Origin: an uncultured Rhizobiaceae bacterium
GTDB taxonomy: Bacteria > Pseudomonadota > Alphaproteobacteria > Rhizobiales > Rhizobiaceae
DNA length: 64,000 nt
Direction of reading: 5' to 3'
NCBI GenBank assembly: GCA_951813045.1
Contig: CATOTF010000002.1
Location: 3,534,001-3,598,000, forward strand
The notes beneath the pieces are model-generated. The model did no database searches. It saw only the letters and a program-made list of their open reading frames with translations, and was not told where the DNA came from. This document shows, one piece after another, positions 54,705 through 63,721 of the stretch (position 1 is the first letter of the stretch; each line of letters opens with the position of its first letter). The position numbers and the translations under genes were made by a program.

Positions 54705-56450
54705 ATGCGCGATTCTTTATGCGCTCCTTCACTGGCACCACAAGGCGCTCAGTCCGGAGGCAACCAAATGCCGATGGAACGTCGTCATATTGCCAATCAT
54801 GTTCTCAATTCAGTTGGGGAATGTGCTTATGAATGGGATATTGAAAGCGACAGCTTTCAATGGAGCGAAGGCACAGAAACCTTGCTTTGCCTCACGTCGG
54901 TAGATCAAGTTGCCACCAGTCGACAGTTTAACAGTCTGTTACTGCCAACCACTGAATCCACCCGCAATGACGCAGTCATGTCATCCAAAGAAATAGACGA
55001 TGGACGGGGTGTCGCCTACCGTCTCCAATATGCCCTGTCTGCCAAAACCCTTGGCACATCGAGCGATATCTGGGTTGAGGATGTTGGTCGCTGGTACGCC
55101 GGACGCGACGGGATACCCAATCGCGCCCATGGTATCGTCAGACTGATCAATGAACGGCGGGCCGCGGACGAAAAACGTGATCGCTTGGCCCGCTATGATC
55201 CCCTCACCGGAATCTTCAACCGGGCTCATTTGAACTTATCTTTGGAAGACACGTTTAGCGAAATCAAAATAACAGGTGAGCCCGCATCATTCATGGTTGT
55301 CGGGCTTGAACACTTCGATCTGATTAATTCAGTCTACGGCTATGAAACCGGTGATGCGGTCATTGCAGAAGTTGCAAAGCGCATTCAGGAGAATCTTCGG
55401 GATCGGGATATTATCGGCCGGTTTTCCGGAGCCAAGATAGGCATCATCCTGCCGGAATGCGGTGATCGTGATTTGTTGGTGGCTGGTTATCGCATTCTCA
55501 ATTTATTGCGCGAAAACGTTGTGACCACTGAAAGTGGGCCGATTGCCGTCAGCGTGTCAATTGGTGGCGTTTTGATGCCGCAAAACGCCCGTGATTCCCA
55601 ACAGGTGTTCATGGCCGCCCACCAGGCGTTGGCTGAAAGTCGCCGTGCCCGCGATGCTTCAATTGTTGTGTTTCAACCGGACCCGGAAAAAGATGCCGAA
55701 AAACTTCGTGCTGCCCACATGGCGGAAAAAGTCGTATCAGCGCTTAAGGAGCGTCGCATCCATCTCGCATGGCAACCAGTCGTTGATGCAAAAACCTCAA
55801 AGGTAGAATTCCATGAGGCGTTGATCAGACTGGAGTCAACGGACGGTGATTCACTGGTTGCCGGTGATTTTGTCAGCATAGCGCAACGCCTCGGCCTGAT
55901 CAGATTGGTGGACCACCATGCGCTTGATCTTGCTTTAGAAACTTTGATAAAGGCACCAACCGCCAAATTCTCTCTCAATGTATCATTCGAAACCGCCTGC
56001 GATCCGGAATGGCTGTCAAAACTTGCCCACACTATCGCCAACCGTCGCGATGTGGCTGAAAGACTGATCATAGAAATTACGGAATCATATGCCGCCGATT
56101 CCTTACCGGAGGCTCTTCAATTTATTCAATCGGTGAAGGATCTGGGTTGTAAGGTCGCCCTTGACGATTTTGGTGCGGGATTCACATCCTTCCGAAACCT
56201 CAAAAGCCTGCCGTTTGATATCATCAAAGTCGATGGACAGTTTGTAGACAATCTGGAATCCAGCAACGAAAATCAGAAATTTATCAAGGCGCTTGTCGAT
56301 CTTGCGTCACTGTTCGACGCCAAAACAGTTGTTGAGTGGGTCGAAGACGACGCAACAACCGGCCTTCTGCGCGATTGGGGCGTCGACTACCTGCAGGGCT
56401 TTAAATTCGGCAAACCACTGCGAGAACTGCCTTGGCCGGTTGAGGACTAA
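54705..56450 (+). CDS. GGDEF/EAL protein with degenerate GGDEF site (predicted c-di-GMP phosphodiesterase)
   Basis: The 581-residue protein has an N-terminal PAS-like sensing region (about 30-150), a GGDEF domain (about 165-325), and an EAL domain (about 340-575). The diguanylate cyclase signature is lost: RFSGAKIGI (SGAKI at 241-245) replaces RxGGDEF. The EAL residues look intact (E371, N425, E457, D487, D488, K508, E544), so it should cleave c-di-GMP. Possible targets are surface polymers or motility. No signal peptide is visible. Confidence 0.85.
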   Translation: MRDSLCAPSLAPQGAQSGGNQMPMERRHIANHVLNSVGECAYEWDIESDSFQWSEGTETLLCLTSVDQVATSRQFNSLLLPTTESTRNDAVMSSKEIDDGRGVAYRLQYALSAKTLGTSSDIWVEDVGRWYAGRDGIPNRAHGIVRLINERRAADEKRDRLARYDPLTGIFNRAHLNLSLEDTFSEIKITGEPASFMVVGLEHFDLINSVYGYETGDAVIAEVAKRIQENLRDRDIIGRFSGAKIGIILPECGDRDLLVAGYRILNLLRENVVTTESGPIAVSVSIGGVLMPQNARDSQQVFMAAHQALAESRRARDASIVVFQPDPEKDAEKLRAAHMAEKVVSALKERRIHLAWQPVVDAKTSKVEFHEALIRLESTDGDSLVAGDFVSIAQRLGLIRLVDHHALDLALETLIKAPTAKFSLNVSFETACDPEWLSKLAHTIANRRDVAERLIIEITESYAADSLPEALQFIQSVKDLGCKVALDDFGAGFTSFRNLKSLPFDIIKVDGQFVDNLESSNENQKFIKALVDLASLFDAKTVVEWVEDDATTGLLRDWGVDYLQGFKFGKPLRELPWPVED

Positions 56451-56484
56451 TTTATCAGGCCGCTTATTAGTTCCCTCACCCTGC

Positions 56485-56904
56485 TCAGGAACCTGGTTGC
56501 CAATCTGCTGGTGCCATTTCGAAATTATCAAAAGTAAAACCGGGAGCGACGGTACAGCCAACAAGTGTCCAGGCGCCCTGGCTTTCTGCCGATTGCCACC
56601 AACCCGGCGGAACCACGACCTGAGGTTTTTCTCCATCAGAAATATTCGGTCCCAATTGGCGGGTTTCTAAACTGTGCCCATGCTCGGACAGGGTCAGCAT
56701 AAGCGGGTCACCGGAATAATAATGCCAAACTTCGCTGCTGCCATGAACCCGGTGCCAATGTGACCGGTCACCCGCTTCAAGCAGGTAATAAATTGCTGTG
56801 CTTGCATTAGAGTCATCACGAAAAGTCTCGACGTAATAACCACCCTCCGGATGAGGTTTCAGTTTGAGTTGATCGATGATCTGTTGTGCCGAAACCGCGT
56901 CCAT
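56485..56904 (-). CDS. DUF985 cupin family protein
   Basis: The 139-residue cupin of the DUF985 type shows PHPEGGYYVETFRDD, HWHRVHGSSEVWHYYSGDPL with the metal-binding histidines, and VVPPGWWQSAESQGAWTLVG. The ATG overlaps the GloB stop by one base (TAATG), so it is translated with gloB. The role is unknown; the fold is that of RmlC-like isomerases. Confidence 0.88.
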   Translation of the reverse strand: MDAVSAQQIIDQLKLKPHPEGGYYVETFRDDSNASTAIYYLLEAGDRSHWHRVHGSSEVWHYYSGDPLMLTLSEHGHSLETRQLGPNISDGEKPQVVVPPGWWQSAESQGAWTLVGCTVAPGFTFDNFEMAPADWQPGS

Positions 56905-57680
56905 TAAAAACGGTCTTTACGGGCGCGGATTTCCGTAAACACTGCAAGGTCGCTGGCGCTTTCCATCCCTAAATGTTGACGAATTGCTGGATCACCGGCG
57001 CGTAAAAACGGATTAGTCTGTTTTTCTACCTCAAGCGTCGTGGGCAGCGTGGGTTTACCGTCGTCTCGCAAATGCTCGATTTCTCTTGCCCGCGTTACCA
57101 GTACTTCATTGTTCGGGTCCACGGAAAGCGCAAATTTAGCATTCGCCAATGTATATTCATGACCTGCATAAATTTTCGTATCGTCCGGCAGTGACGCAAG
57201 ACGGTTAAGGGCCGTAAACATCATCTCCGCATCCCCCTCAAATATCCGCCCGCAACCCAATGCGAACAAGGCATCAGCGCAAAACGCCATGCACTGATCC
57301 GGGAAATGATAGGCTATTTGACCCAATGTATGGCCCGGTGTGCCGATAACCTCCACACGGTGGCCTTCCAGTTCAAAACTATCCCCGTGTCCAACCGCCT
57401 TATCGATACCGGGAATGCGTGATTGCTCTTCCACCGGGCCAATAATCTGGCAATCATGTTGGGCTTTCAGGCCCGCGTTTCCTTCCACGTGATCACCGTG
57501 GTGGTGGGTGGTCAGAATATGGGTCAACCGGTAATTCTTGCTTTCAAGCACATCGGCGATGGCCTCCTGTTCCGGTGCATCGATGCTGATGGTGAGCCCG
57601 GACTGGGGGTCATGCAAAATGACCCCATAATTGTCGTCACGGCAGGGAAACTGAAAGGCCTTCAACCTGTTAACACTCAT
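56904..57680 (-). CDS. gloB: Hydroxyacylglutathione hydrolase (glyoxalase II)
   Basis: The 258-residue metallo-beta-lactamase protein has the THHHGDHVEGN motif near residue 57, GTPGHTLGQIAYHFP, CADALFALGCGR and the YAGHEYTLANAKFA segment that binds the glutathione side. It releases lactate and glutathione from S-lactoylglutathione. It is co-transcribed with DUF985 and divergent from the methyltransferase gene. Confidence 0.95.
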   Translation of the reverse strand: MSVNRLKAFQFPCRDDNYGVILHDPQSGLTISIDAPEQEAIADVLESKNYRLTHILTTHHHGDHVEGNAGLKAQHDCQIIGPVEEQSRIPGIDKAVGHGDSFELEGHRVEVIGTPGHTLGQIAYHFPDQCMAFCADALFALGCGRIFEGDAEMMFTALNRLASLPDDTKIYAGHEYTLANAKFALSVDPNNEVLVTRAREIEHLRDDGKPTLPTTLEVEKQTNPFLRAGDPAIRQHLGMESASDLAVFTEIRARKDRF

Positions 57681-57758
57681 TTGAAATTCTCCTTCACACC
57701 GTCATTTCCGGCTATAAAACCCGTTTCGGGTCGACCATAAGTTTGATAGTCTTTTATC

Positions 57759-58514
57759 ATGCACATGGACATAGTCGACCTCCGTCAGTTTTATGCGACC
57801 CAATTGGGGGTATTCGCCCAAAAGTCGATTGGACAGGCGCTGGCCGCGGTCTGGCGTCCACTCAGTGACGAACGGTTGGTTGGTCTGGGTTTTACCACAC
57901 CTTATCTCGACCAGTTCAGGCCCGACAGCGAACGGACCCTTGCGCTCATGCCCGCACGGCAAGGGGCGGTCCATTGGCCGTTTGGAGAACCCTGCGCCAC
58001 GGCATTGGTGTTTGATGAAGACCTGCCATTACCGGATTCAAGTGTGGACCGCATGTTGCTGGTCCATGCATTGGAACATTGTGAAAACGCCAGCGAAACA
58101 CTGACAGAAATCTGGCGGGTACTCGCTCCCGGTGGACGGTTGGTCATCGTCGTACCGAACCGTCGCGGCGTGTGGGCACGGGTTGAACAGACCCCATTTG
58201 GGTCCGGCAGACCTTACACCGGCGGTCAATTGGCGCGCCTGTTGCGTGAACACATGTTCACCCCGACTGCGTGGTCGGACGCTTTGCATAATCCACCCTC
58301 ACAAAACAAGTTTTTGCTCCGCGCCGCACCAGCGCTGGAACGGTTAGGCCGACGGTTTGCCCCCGCTTTTGCCGGGGTCGTGGTCGTCGAGGCCACCAAA
58401 CAGTTATATCAGGGGCTGCCAGTACGCCAGCGGCAAAGCCGCCGGATTTTTATTCCAGCCCTTGCTCCACAAACCGCATCCCGAAACATCAAAAAGCTCC
58501 GCAAACCGGATTGA
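57759..58514 (+). CDS. Class I SAM-dependent methyltransferase
   Basis: The 251-residue protein has a methyltransferase core: LPLPDSSVDRMLLVHALEHC near residue 95, and WRVLAPGGRLVIVVPNRRGVW (motif post II/III) near residue 120. The glycine-rich SAM motif at the N-terminus is weak. It sits before hisC in a conserved order, and may act in a general methyltransfer role. The substrate is unknown. Confidence 0.85.
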   Translation: MHMDIVDLRQFYATQLGVFAQKSIGQALAAVWRPLSDERLVGLGFTTPYLDQFRPDSERTLALMPARQGAVHWPFGEPCATALVFDEDLPLPDSSVDRMLLVHALEHCENASETLTEIWRVLAPGGRLVIVVPNRRGVWARVEQTPFGSGRPYTGGQLARLLREHMFTPTAWSDALHNPPSQNKFLLRAAPALERLGRRFAPAFAGVVVVEATKQLYQGLPVRQRQSRRIFIPALAPQTASRNIKKLRKPD

Positions 58515-58550
58515 TTTTCGTAAAACGCTTTTCTTGTTGCCAAGCTTTAT

Positions 58551-58588
58551 CTAAACCAGTTCCAAATTCGAAATTCCATTAGGTTTAG
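58551..58588 (+). promoter_or_regulatory. Inverted repeat just before the hisC start
   Basis: The arms CTAAACC and GGTTTAG enclose 24 bases and end two bases before the hisC ATG. The right arm includes the only AGG-like ribosome site, so folding of the leader could hide it. This could be a translational control or a chance palindrome. Confidence 0.35.
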
Positions 58589-58590
58589 AC

Positions 58591-59694
58591 ATGGCCGGCT
58601 CAGACAAAAATGCAGAACCCAATTCCGGCATTATGGATATTGCGACTTATGTGCCCGGCAAATCAGGGGTGCCCGATGGGGTTCGTCTGTTTAAGCTTTC
58701 CGCCAATGAAACGCCGCTTGGCCCAAGCCCGTTGGCCAAACAGGCCTTTGCTGATCTTGCCAACCATCTCGAAGATTATCCTGACGGTAGTGCCAGTTCG
58801 CTGAAACAGGCCCTGGCCAAAGCCCACGGCATTAACGTCGACAATATCCTGTGCGGTAACGGTTCAGACGAACTGTTGAGCCTGCTCGCCCAATGTTATT
58901 TGCGTCCGGGCGATGAGGCCATTTACACCGAGCATGGCTTCCTCGTTTATCGCATTGGCATTCTCGCTGCCGGGGCAACGCCCGTGGTGGCGCCTGAGAC
59001 CAACTGCACCGCCGATGTCGACGCCATATTGGAGCGCGTAACCGGTAATACAAAGCTGATATTTTTGGCGAATCCAAATAATCCGACAGGCACCTATTTG
59101 CCGATGAGCGAAGTGCGACGCCTGCATGAAGGTTTGCCTGAAAATGTCCTGCTTATTCTCGATGCGGCTTACGCGGAATATGTGCGCAAAAACGATTATG
59201 AGGCCGGGATGGAACTGGTATCCGGCTCGAACAATGTGATTATGACGCGTACGTTCTCCAAGATATACGGCCTTGCGGCCCTTCGCGTAGGTTGGATGTA
59301 CGCCCCGCACCACGTGGTGGATGCAATTGACCGTGTACGCGGTCCGTTTAACGTCAATGCGGCAGCGTTGGCCGCCGCAGAAGCCGCCATCGGTGATCGC
59401 TCTACGGTGGATAATGCCATCATCCACAACGATGAATGGCTGACATGGACGACCCAGGAGATTGAAAAGCTCGGGCTGAAAGTCACACCAAGCGTGGGCA
59501 ATTTTATTCTCATTCATTTTGACGGAGCCAATGATAAGACTGCCGCAGGTGCTGACAGTTACCTCACATCCAAAGGTTATGTACTGCGGCTGGTTGGTGG
59601 TTATGGATTGCCTAACGCAATACGTATGACCATTGGTACACAAGAAGCCTGCGAGGGTGTTGTCTCTTCGCTAGCTGAATTCCTCAATTCCTGA
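58591..59694 (+). CDS. hisC: Histidinol-phosphate aminotransferase-family protein
   Basis: The 367-residue class I/II aminotransferase has the PLP lysine in [15 protein letters not shown] near residue 226 and the NPNNPTGT loop near residue 155. In this gene order it probably also serves aromatic amino-acid transamination with the downstream tyrC (14-base gap). The start is close to the leader inverted repeat. Other dedicated HisC genes may exist elsewhere in the genome. Confidence 0.9.
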   Translation: MAGSDKNAEPNSGIMDIATYVPGKSGVPDGVRLFKLSANETPLGPSPLAKQAFADLANHLEDYPDGSASSLKQALAKAHGINVDNILCGNGSDELLSLLAQCYLRPGDEAIYTEHGFLVYRIGILAAGATPVVAPETNCTADVDAILERVTGNTKLIFLANPNNPTGTYLPMSEVRRLHEGLPENVLLILDAAYAEYVRKNDYEAGMELVSGSNNVIMTRTFSKIYGLAALRVGWMYAPHHVVDAIDRVRGPFNVNAAALAAAEAAIGDRSTVDNAIIHNDEWLTWTTQEIEKLGLKVTPSVGNFILIHFDGANDKTAAGADSYLTSKGYVLRLVGGYGLPNAIRMTIGTQEACEGVVSSLAEFLNS

Positions 59695-59708
59695 TCGTAG
59701 AAACCATC

Positions 59709-60635
59709 ATGAACAAGCCCCCTATCTTCAAACGCCTGTGCCTCATTGGCATCGGCCTCATTGGCTCTTCCATCGCTTTGCGGGCAAAACGCGACGGATT
59801 GGCGGAAACAATAGTTGTGTCCACCCGCCGAAAAGAAACGATGGACCGTGCCCGGGAACTTAATCTGGGCGACGTCTACACCGATAAAGTCAGCGAAGCG
59901 GTCAAGAACTGTGATTGCATTATCCTGTGTATTCCCGTTGGGGCCTATGCCGCAATTGGTGAGCGGATGGCCGAGCACCTATCGCCCGGCTGCATCATCA
60001 GCGACGTTGGCTCGGTCAAACGTTCAGTGATTGAGCAATTAAAGCCGCACTTGCCGGAAAATGTGCATCTAATTCCCGGCCATCCAATAGCAGGTACGGA
60101 GTACTCTGGACCAGATGCCGGATTTTCCACGCTGTTTGACGAACGTTGGTGCCTACTGACACCTGCTGAAAATTCCGACCCAAAAGCAATCGACAGGATC
60201 TCGAGTTTCTGGAAAGCGCTTGGTTCTAAAGTTGACGTGATGGGTGCAGACCACCATGACAGAGTGCTTGCCGTGACGTCCCACATCCCGCACCTGATTG
60301 CCTACAATATTGTCGGTACGGCCTCCGACCTTGAAGAAATTACGGAATCAGAAGTGATCAAGTTCTCCGCTTCCGGTTTTAGGGATTTTACGCGTATTGC
60401 TGCATCCGACCCGGTGATGTGGCGCGACGTGTTCCTCCATAACAAAGACGCCGTTCTGGAAATGCTGGGGCGATTTTCAGAAGACCTGTCACGCCTGCAA
60501 CGGGCTGTGCGTTGGGGGGATGGCGACCTTTTGTTCGAGCATTTCACCAAGACGCGCGACATCAGACGCGGTATCATCGATGCGGGGCAGGAGATCGATA
60601 AACCGAACTTCGGGCGTGATGTGACTGAAGATTAG
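59709..60635 (+). CDS. tyrC: Prephenate/arogenate (cyclohexadienyl) dehydrogenase
   Basis: The 308-residue oxidoreductase has LIGIGLIGSSIALRAKRDGL near residue 11, SDVGSVKRSVIEQL near residue 100, and GHPIAGTEYSGPDAGFSTLF near residue 125, all typical of TyrA/TyrC dehydrogenases that make tyrosine. It follows hisC in the same operon. Its last four bases overlap the stop of the converging DUF2125 gene. Confidence 0.93.
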   Translation: MNKPPIFKRLCLIGIGLIGSSIALRAKRDGLAETIVVSTRRKETMDRARELNLGDVYTDKVSEAVKNCDCIILCIPVGAYAAIGERMAEHLSPGCIISDVGSVKRSVIEQLKPHLPENVHLIPGHPIAGTEYSGPDAGFSTLFDERWCLLTPAENSDPKAIDRISSFWKALGSKVDVMGADHHDRVLAVTSHIPHLIAYNIVGTASDLEEITESEVIKFSASGFRDFTRIAASDPVMWRDVFLHNKDAVLEMLGRFSEDLSRLQRAVRWGDGDLLFEHFTKTRDIRRGIIDAGQEIDKPNFGRDVTED

Positions 60636-61663
60636 TTCTGAAATAGTGGCGGGATTCTTGCAAGTTGGATGAAACCTAGCCGCAACACACCCTGATCCAA
60701 TGTAACAACAATTGTCCGCATTTCCTGACCATCAATCGTGTCAGCCTTGCCCATTCCCGCAACCGCCTGGCCGATGCCGGAAACAGCCTGTTGCAGTCGT
60801 TGATCCACCTTTTTCGCCCAGGCACCGATCGCCTTCGGATCTGCAATACCAATTTTTACATTACCGCTCACCAAGCCATTTTCGTCGATAGTCAACGGAC
60901 CAGAAAAAGCGAGGCGGCCACCTTCAGGCAGGCTCAACAATAGCGTGCTGAGGTTTATTTCGGCTCCATCGCGCAGAATAGTATCCAGCTTTTGGCCTCT
61001 GGAAATCAGATCGGTATAGCCATCCACCAATGTGGCATCGATCTTTAATGAGGCGGGTGGAATCTCCAACTTCGGGTTGCTTAGCGCGAAGTTGTCAAAA
61101 GTTACGTATCCATCCAGTGAAACCGGATCCGGCTTTTCCGCTCCCTCAGCAACGGGTGTGGGGCGAAAATGAACCGCACCGTTTTCAATATCAATGTCAG
61201 AACCGCCCGCCTCCCCGGCAAAAGCGCCAAAATTCAAGGATGCAAGTTCAAAACCGCCAGTAAGATTTGCATCGAGAAACAGGCGCATCTGGTTCCAGCG
61301 CGCGGTAATTTCCCGGGTACCCTGCCAAGTTTTAAATGGGCCATCCAGTTCGGCAATCACGGTACCGGGAGAATAAAGCTGCGCCGCCGTGCGTAACTCA
61401 CCCAGCTCAAACCGAAAGACATCGCGGTTATGACTAATGTTGAGATCGTCACAAAACACGCCAATGCGAAATGGAAAGCCACGTATTGCGCGGTTTTGAC
61501 AGTCAATGTTGACGCCCTGTTCCGAAACGGCAGTGATCTGCTCACCGATCTTACCGTCAGCATAACGGGCAAATGCGAACCACCCGCCAAACCAGAGGGC
61601 GAACAGAAATCCCATAAACAGACCCCATTTTGCCATGGGATGGGAAAAGAACGAACGGCTCAT
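60632..61663 (-). CDS. DUF2125 family protein
   Basis: The 343-residue protein has an N-terminal membrane anchor (MAKWGLFMGFLFALWFGGWF) and a long beta-rich periplasmic part (CQNRAIRGFPFRIGVFCDDL near residue 55). DUF2125 is common in Alphaproteobacteria and conserved next to tyrC. Its role is unknown. It is convergent with tyrC and divergent from the chaC-like gene. Confidence 0.9.
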   Translation of the reverse strand: MSRSFFSHPMAKWGLFMGFLFALWFGGWFAFARYADGKIGEQITAVSEQGVNIDCQNRAIRGFPFRIGVFCDDLNISHNRDVFRFELGELRTAAQLYSPGTVIAELDGPFKTWQGTREITARWNQMRLFLDANLTGGFELASLNFGAFAGEAGGSDIDIENGAVHFRPTPVAEGAEKPDPVSLDGYVTFDNFALSNPKLEIPPASLKIDATLVDGYTDLISRGQKLDTILRDGAEINLSTLLLSLPEGGRLAFSGPLTIDENGLVSGNVKIGIADPKAIGAWAKKVDQRLQQAVSGIGQAVAGMGKADTIDGQEMRTIVVTLDQGVLRLGFIQLARIPPLFQN

Positions 61664-61788
61664 GGCAGTATTACCTTCGGGTCAGGGCCCGTCCAAATGA
61701 TAAGAAGGGTTTGCTTCAAGAGTGACGCCTTGATACGGGACACCTGAAAGAAATTACACCTCTATTTTGCGGCAATTGTACGAATTCA

Positions 61789-62322
61789 ATGGATAAATCA
61801 AACAGCGACATTTGGGTATTTGGCTATGGGTCACTGATGTGGAACCCCGGCTTCGATTTTACGGAAGTTAAAATGGCGCGCATGGTCGGGGTTCACCGGG
61901 CCCCTTGCATTTACTCATGGGTACATCGCGGCACTCGTGAACGGCCGGGCATAGTATTGGGACTTGCGCGGGGTGGTGCCTGCAGTGGCAAAGCATTTCG
62001 CATTCAGGCGGAAAACCGTCAGGAAGTTCTCGAATACCTGCGCGCCAGGGAACTGGTCACCAATGTCTACCTTGAGCGTATTCGACCAGGAACTCTGGAG
62101 ACCGGTGAGAAAGTTAAAATGGTAACCTATATTGCCGACACCAAACATGAACAATATGCCGGTCGTCTCACCCGAGATCAGTTAATCAATCAGATAAAAG
62201 GGGCCGTCGGTAAATCCGGCCCAAATGAAGCTTATATTATTGATACCGCAGAACACTTGTTGGAATTGGGCATCAAGGACGGTTTAATGGAACACATCAA
62301 TCAGGCGTTGAAAGCAGGCTAA
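61789..62322 (+). CDS. Gamma-glutamylcyclotransferase (ChaC-type)
   Basis: The 177-residue protein starts with the ChaC motif WVFGYGSLMWNPGFDF near residue 9. It contains RGTRERPGIVLGLARGGACSG and the late NEAYIIDTAEHLLELGI. It would cleave glutathione to 5-oxoproline and Cys-Gly. It is divergent from DUF2125 and converges on the gene at 62.3 kb. Confidence 0.9.
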   Translation: MDKSNSDIWVFGYGSLMWNPGFDFTEVKMARMVGVHRAPCIYSWVHRGTRERPGIVLGLARGGACSGKAFRIQAENRQEVLEYLRARELVTNVYLERIRPGTLETGEKVKMVTYIADTKHEQYAGRLTRDQLINQIKGAVGKSGPNEAYIIDTAEHLLELGIKDGLMEHINQALKAG

Positions 62323-62335
62323 TTTGCGTTGAGCG

Positions 62336-62770
62336 TTATGCTCCCAAATCGTTCAGAGCACGCTCTGCGTCGCAAGTTTCATTGTCCAGGAGATGCACAT
62401 ACAGCGTTGAAAAACGCTGGGACAAGCCGTCCAGACCAGCAGACACCTGCACCTCGTCAGAACCGGGAGTTGATGAGGCAAACAGGGCGTGATCATAAAG
62501 CGCGACCTGCTCCCGGCGGATCGATGAAAACACATATCTACGCCCGGACTTCCCCTGCAAATATACAAACCTGCCAAGGCCCGCTTCATCAACCACCGAA
62601 CGCACCAGTCTCGGTGCGGGTGTGGCCACATAGTCCGTTGAATCAGATTCCCCAAAACCACTGCGATGAGACGATATTACACGTGAGGAAATACGCGCTA
62701 CCCGGGCACTGGATAACCCGGACGTGAATGCAGGAACAGGTTGTTCTAAACGGGCTGGGGCTGCGTACAT
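62336..62770 (-). CDS. Unknown protein, likely SOS (LexA) regulated
   Basis: The 144-residue product starts at the ATG at 62770, with AAGGAGA five bases upstream. The N-terminal half is Ser/Arg-rich (SSARVARISSRVISSHRSGF); a conserved-looking core GRFVYLQGKSGRRYVFSSIR is followed by an acidic tail. No signal peptide or known domain is seen. Two LexA-type boxes overlap its promoter region, which would place it in the DNA-damage response. Its role (division control, nucleoid or toxin-like) is open. Confidence 0.78.
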   Translation of the reverse strand: MYAAPARLEQPVPAFTSGLSSARVARISSRVISSHRSGFGESDSTDYVATPAPRLVRSVVDEAGLGRFVYLQGKSGRRYVFSSIRREQVALYDHALFASSTPGSDEVQVSAGLDGLSQRFSTLYVHLLDNETCDAERALNDLGA

Positions 62771-62789
62771 AATGTTCTCCTTTTTACGA

Positions 62790-62804
62790 GAACATAAATA
62801 GAAC
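62790..62804 (-). promoter_or_regulatory. LexA box (alphaproteobacterial type), copy 1
   Basis: In the gene's direction the bases are GTTC-TATTTAT-GTTC, an exact GTTC-N7-GTTC direct repeat, the LexA site known in Alphaproteobacteria. It lies 19 bases upstream of the ATG at 62770 and covers a TATTTAT that could be the -10 element. Confidence 0.8.
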
Positions 62805-62813
62805 AAGTTAACA

Positions 62814-62828
62814 GGACATTACAAGAAC
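62814..62828 (-). promoter_or_regulatory. LexA box-like repeat, copy 2
   Basis: In the gene's direction it reads GTTC-TTGTAAT-GTCC, one base off GTTC-N7-GTTC. It covers a possible -35 (TTGTAA), 18 bases from the candidate -10. Two boxes in tandem, nine bases apart, suggest strong repression. Confidence 0.65.
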
Positions 62829-62838
62829 AAATTTATCA

Positions 62839-63702
62839 TTATGCGCTAATATTTCTGTCAGACACTCGGCTCTTGGCCAGTTCAACCCTCTCAAGAACCG
62901 TTTGTGACATGGGAGGTTTCACATCGTCTTTCGATGCCATGAGATATAATTCATCGCAAGCTTCCTCAATTCGCCGTTCCAGTTCAGCCGTAAATTCCGG
63001 GCCAGTAAGACCAGGCATAATTGGCTCAAGAAACTTTGTGCGAATCGTACCGGGATAGCGGATGAATTTTCGGCGTGGCCAATACAACCCCGAATTGAGG
63101 GCCACCGGTACCACCGGGCAATTCAGGTCAAGATACATACGCGTTACGCCATACCGGTAATTTGGTTCAGCACCCGGTGACCGGCGTGTCCCTTCGGGAA
63201 AGATCAGTATTTGCCGTCCCTCTTTAATTCGTTCTTTCGCGTCAACAATCATGCGACGCATGGCGGCGCCCCTATCTCCTCGTTTGATGGGAATATGTTT
63301 CAGCTTGCCGACGTACCAACCGAAAAAAGGAACCTTCATCAGCTCCGATTTCAGTATGAAGGCGCCATCACGCAACATCGCATTGACGGCATAAAAGTCC
63401 CACAGGGACTGGTGTTTGCAGGCAACGATACAACCATCTGTCAGCAGGTTTTCCTCACCGATAATCTCAATATTTGTCCCCACAATAATCTTATGGAGCC
63501 AGTGGGTGCTATTCGCCCAGCGCTTGGGTACTTTGTTTGCTTCCTGATGGCTGAGGAAAAAATACCAGGGCGTCTGAACCAACATTTGCAAAGGAAGGTT
63601 GATATACCACAAGATATTAAAAATGAGGGATCGTAAGAAAATCATGGAAATCAAATTGCGCGAAAGATAGTTCGGTTTCTTTAGAACCATTCCGGTTCGC
63701 AT
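62839..63702 (-). CDS. plsC: 1-acyl-sn-glycerol-3-phosphate acyltransferase
   Basis: The 287-residue acyltransferase has the catalytic HX4D in CKHQSLWDFYAV near residue 96, and ILIFPEGTRRSPGAEP near residue 165 for the glycerol-phosphate site. It makes phosphatidate at the inner membrane. It follows the ydcF-like gene by 19 bases on the same strand, a conserved pairing. It lies upstream of the LexA-box gene. Confidence 0.93.
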   Translation of the reverse strand: MRTGMVLKKPNYLSRNLISMIFLRSLIFNILWYINLPLQMLVQTPWYFFLSHQEANKVPKRWANSTHWLHKIIVGTNIEIIGEENLLTDGCIVACKHQSLWDFYAVNAMLRDGAFILKSELMKVPFFGWYVGKLKHIPIKRGDRGAAMRRMIVDAKERIKEGRQILIFPEGTRRSPGAEPNYRYGVTRMYLDLNCPVVPVALNSGLYWPRRKFIRYPGTIRTKFLEPIMPGLTGPEFTAELERRIEEACDELYLMASKDDVKPPMSQTVLERVELAKSRVSDRNISA

Positions 63703-63721
63703 GGAACCACCTAGGCAATCA

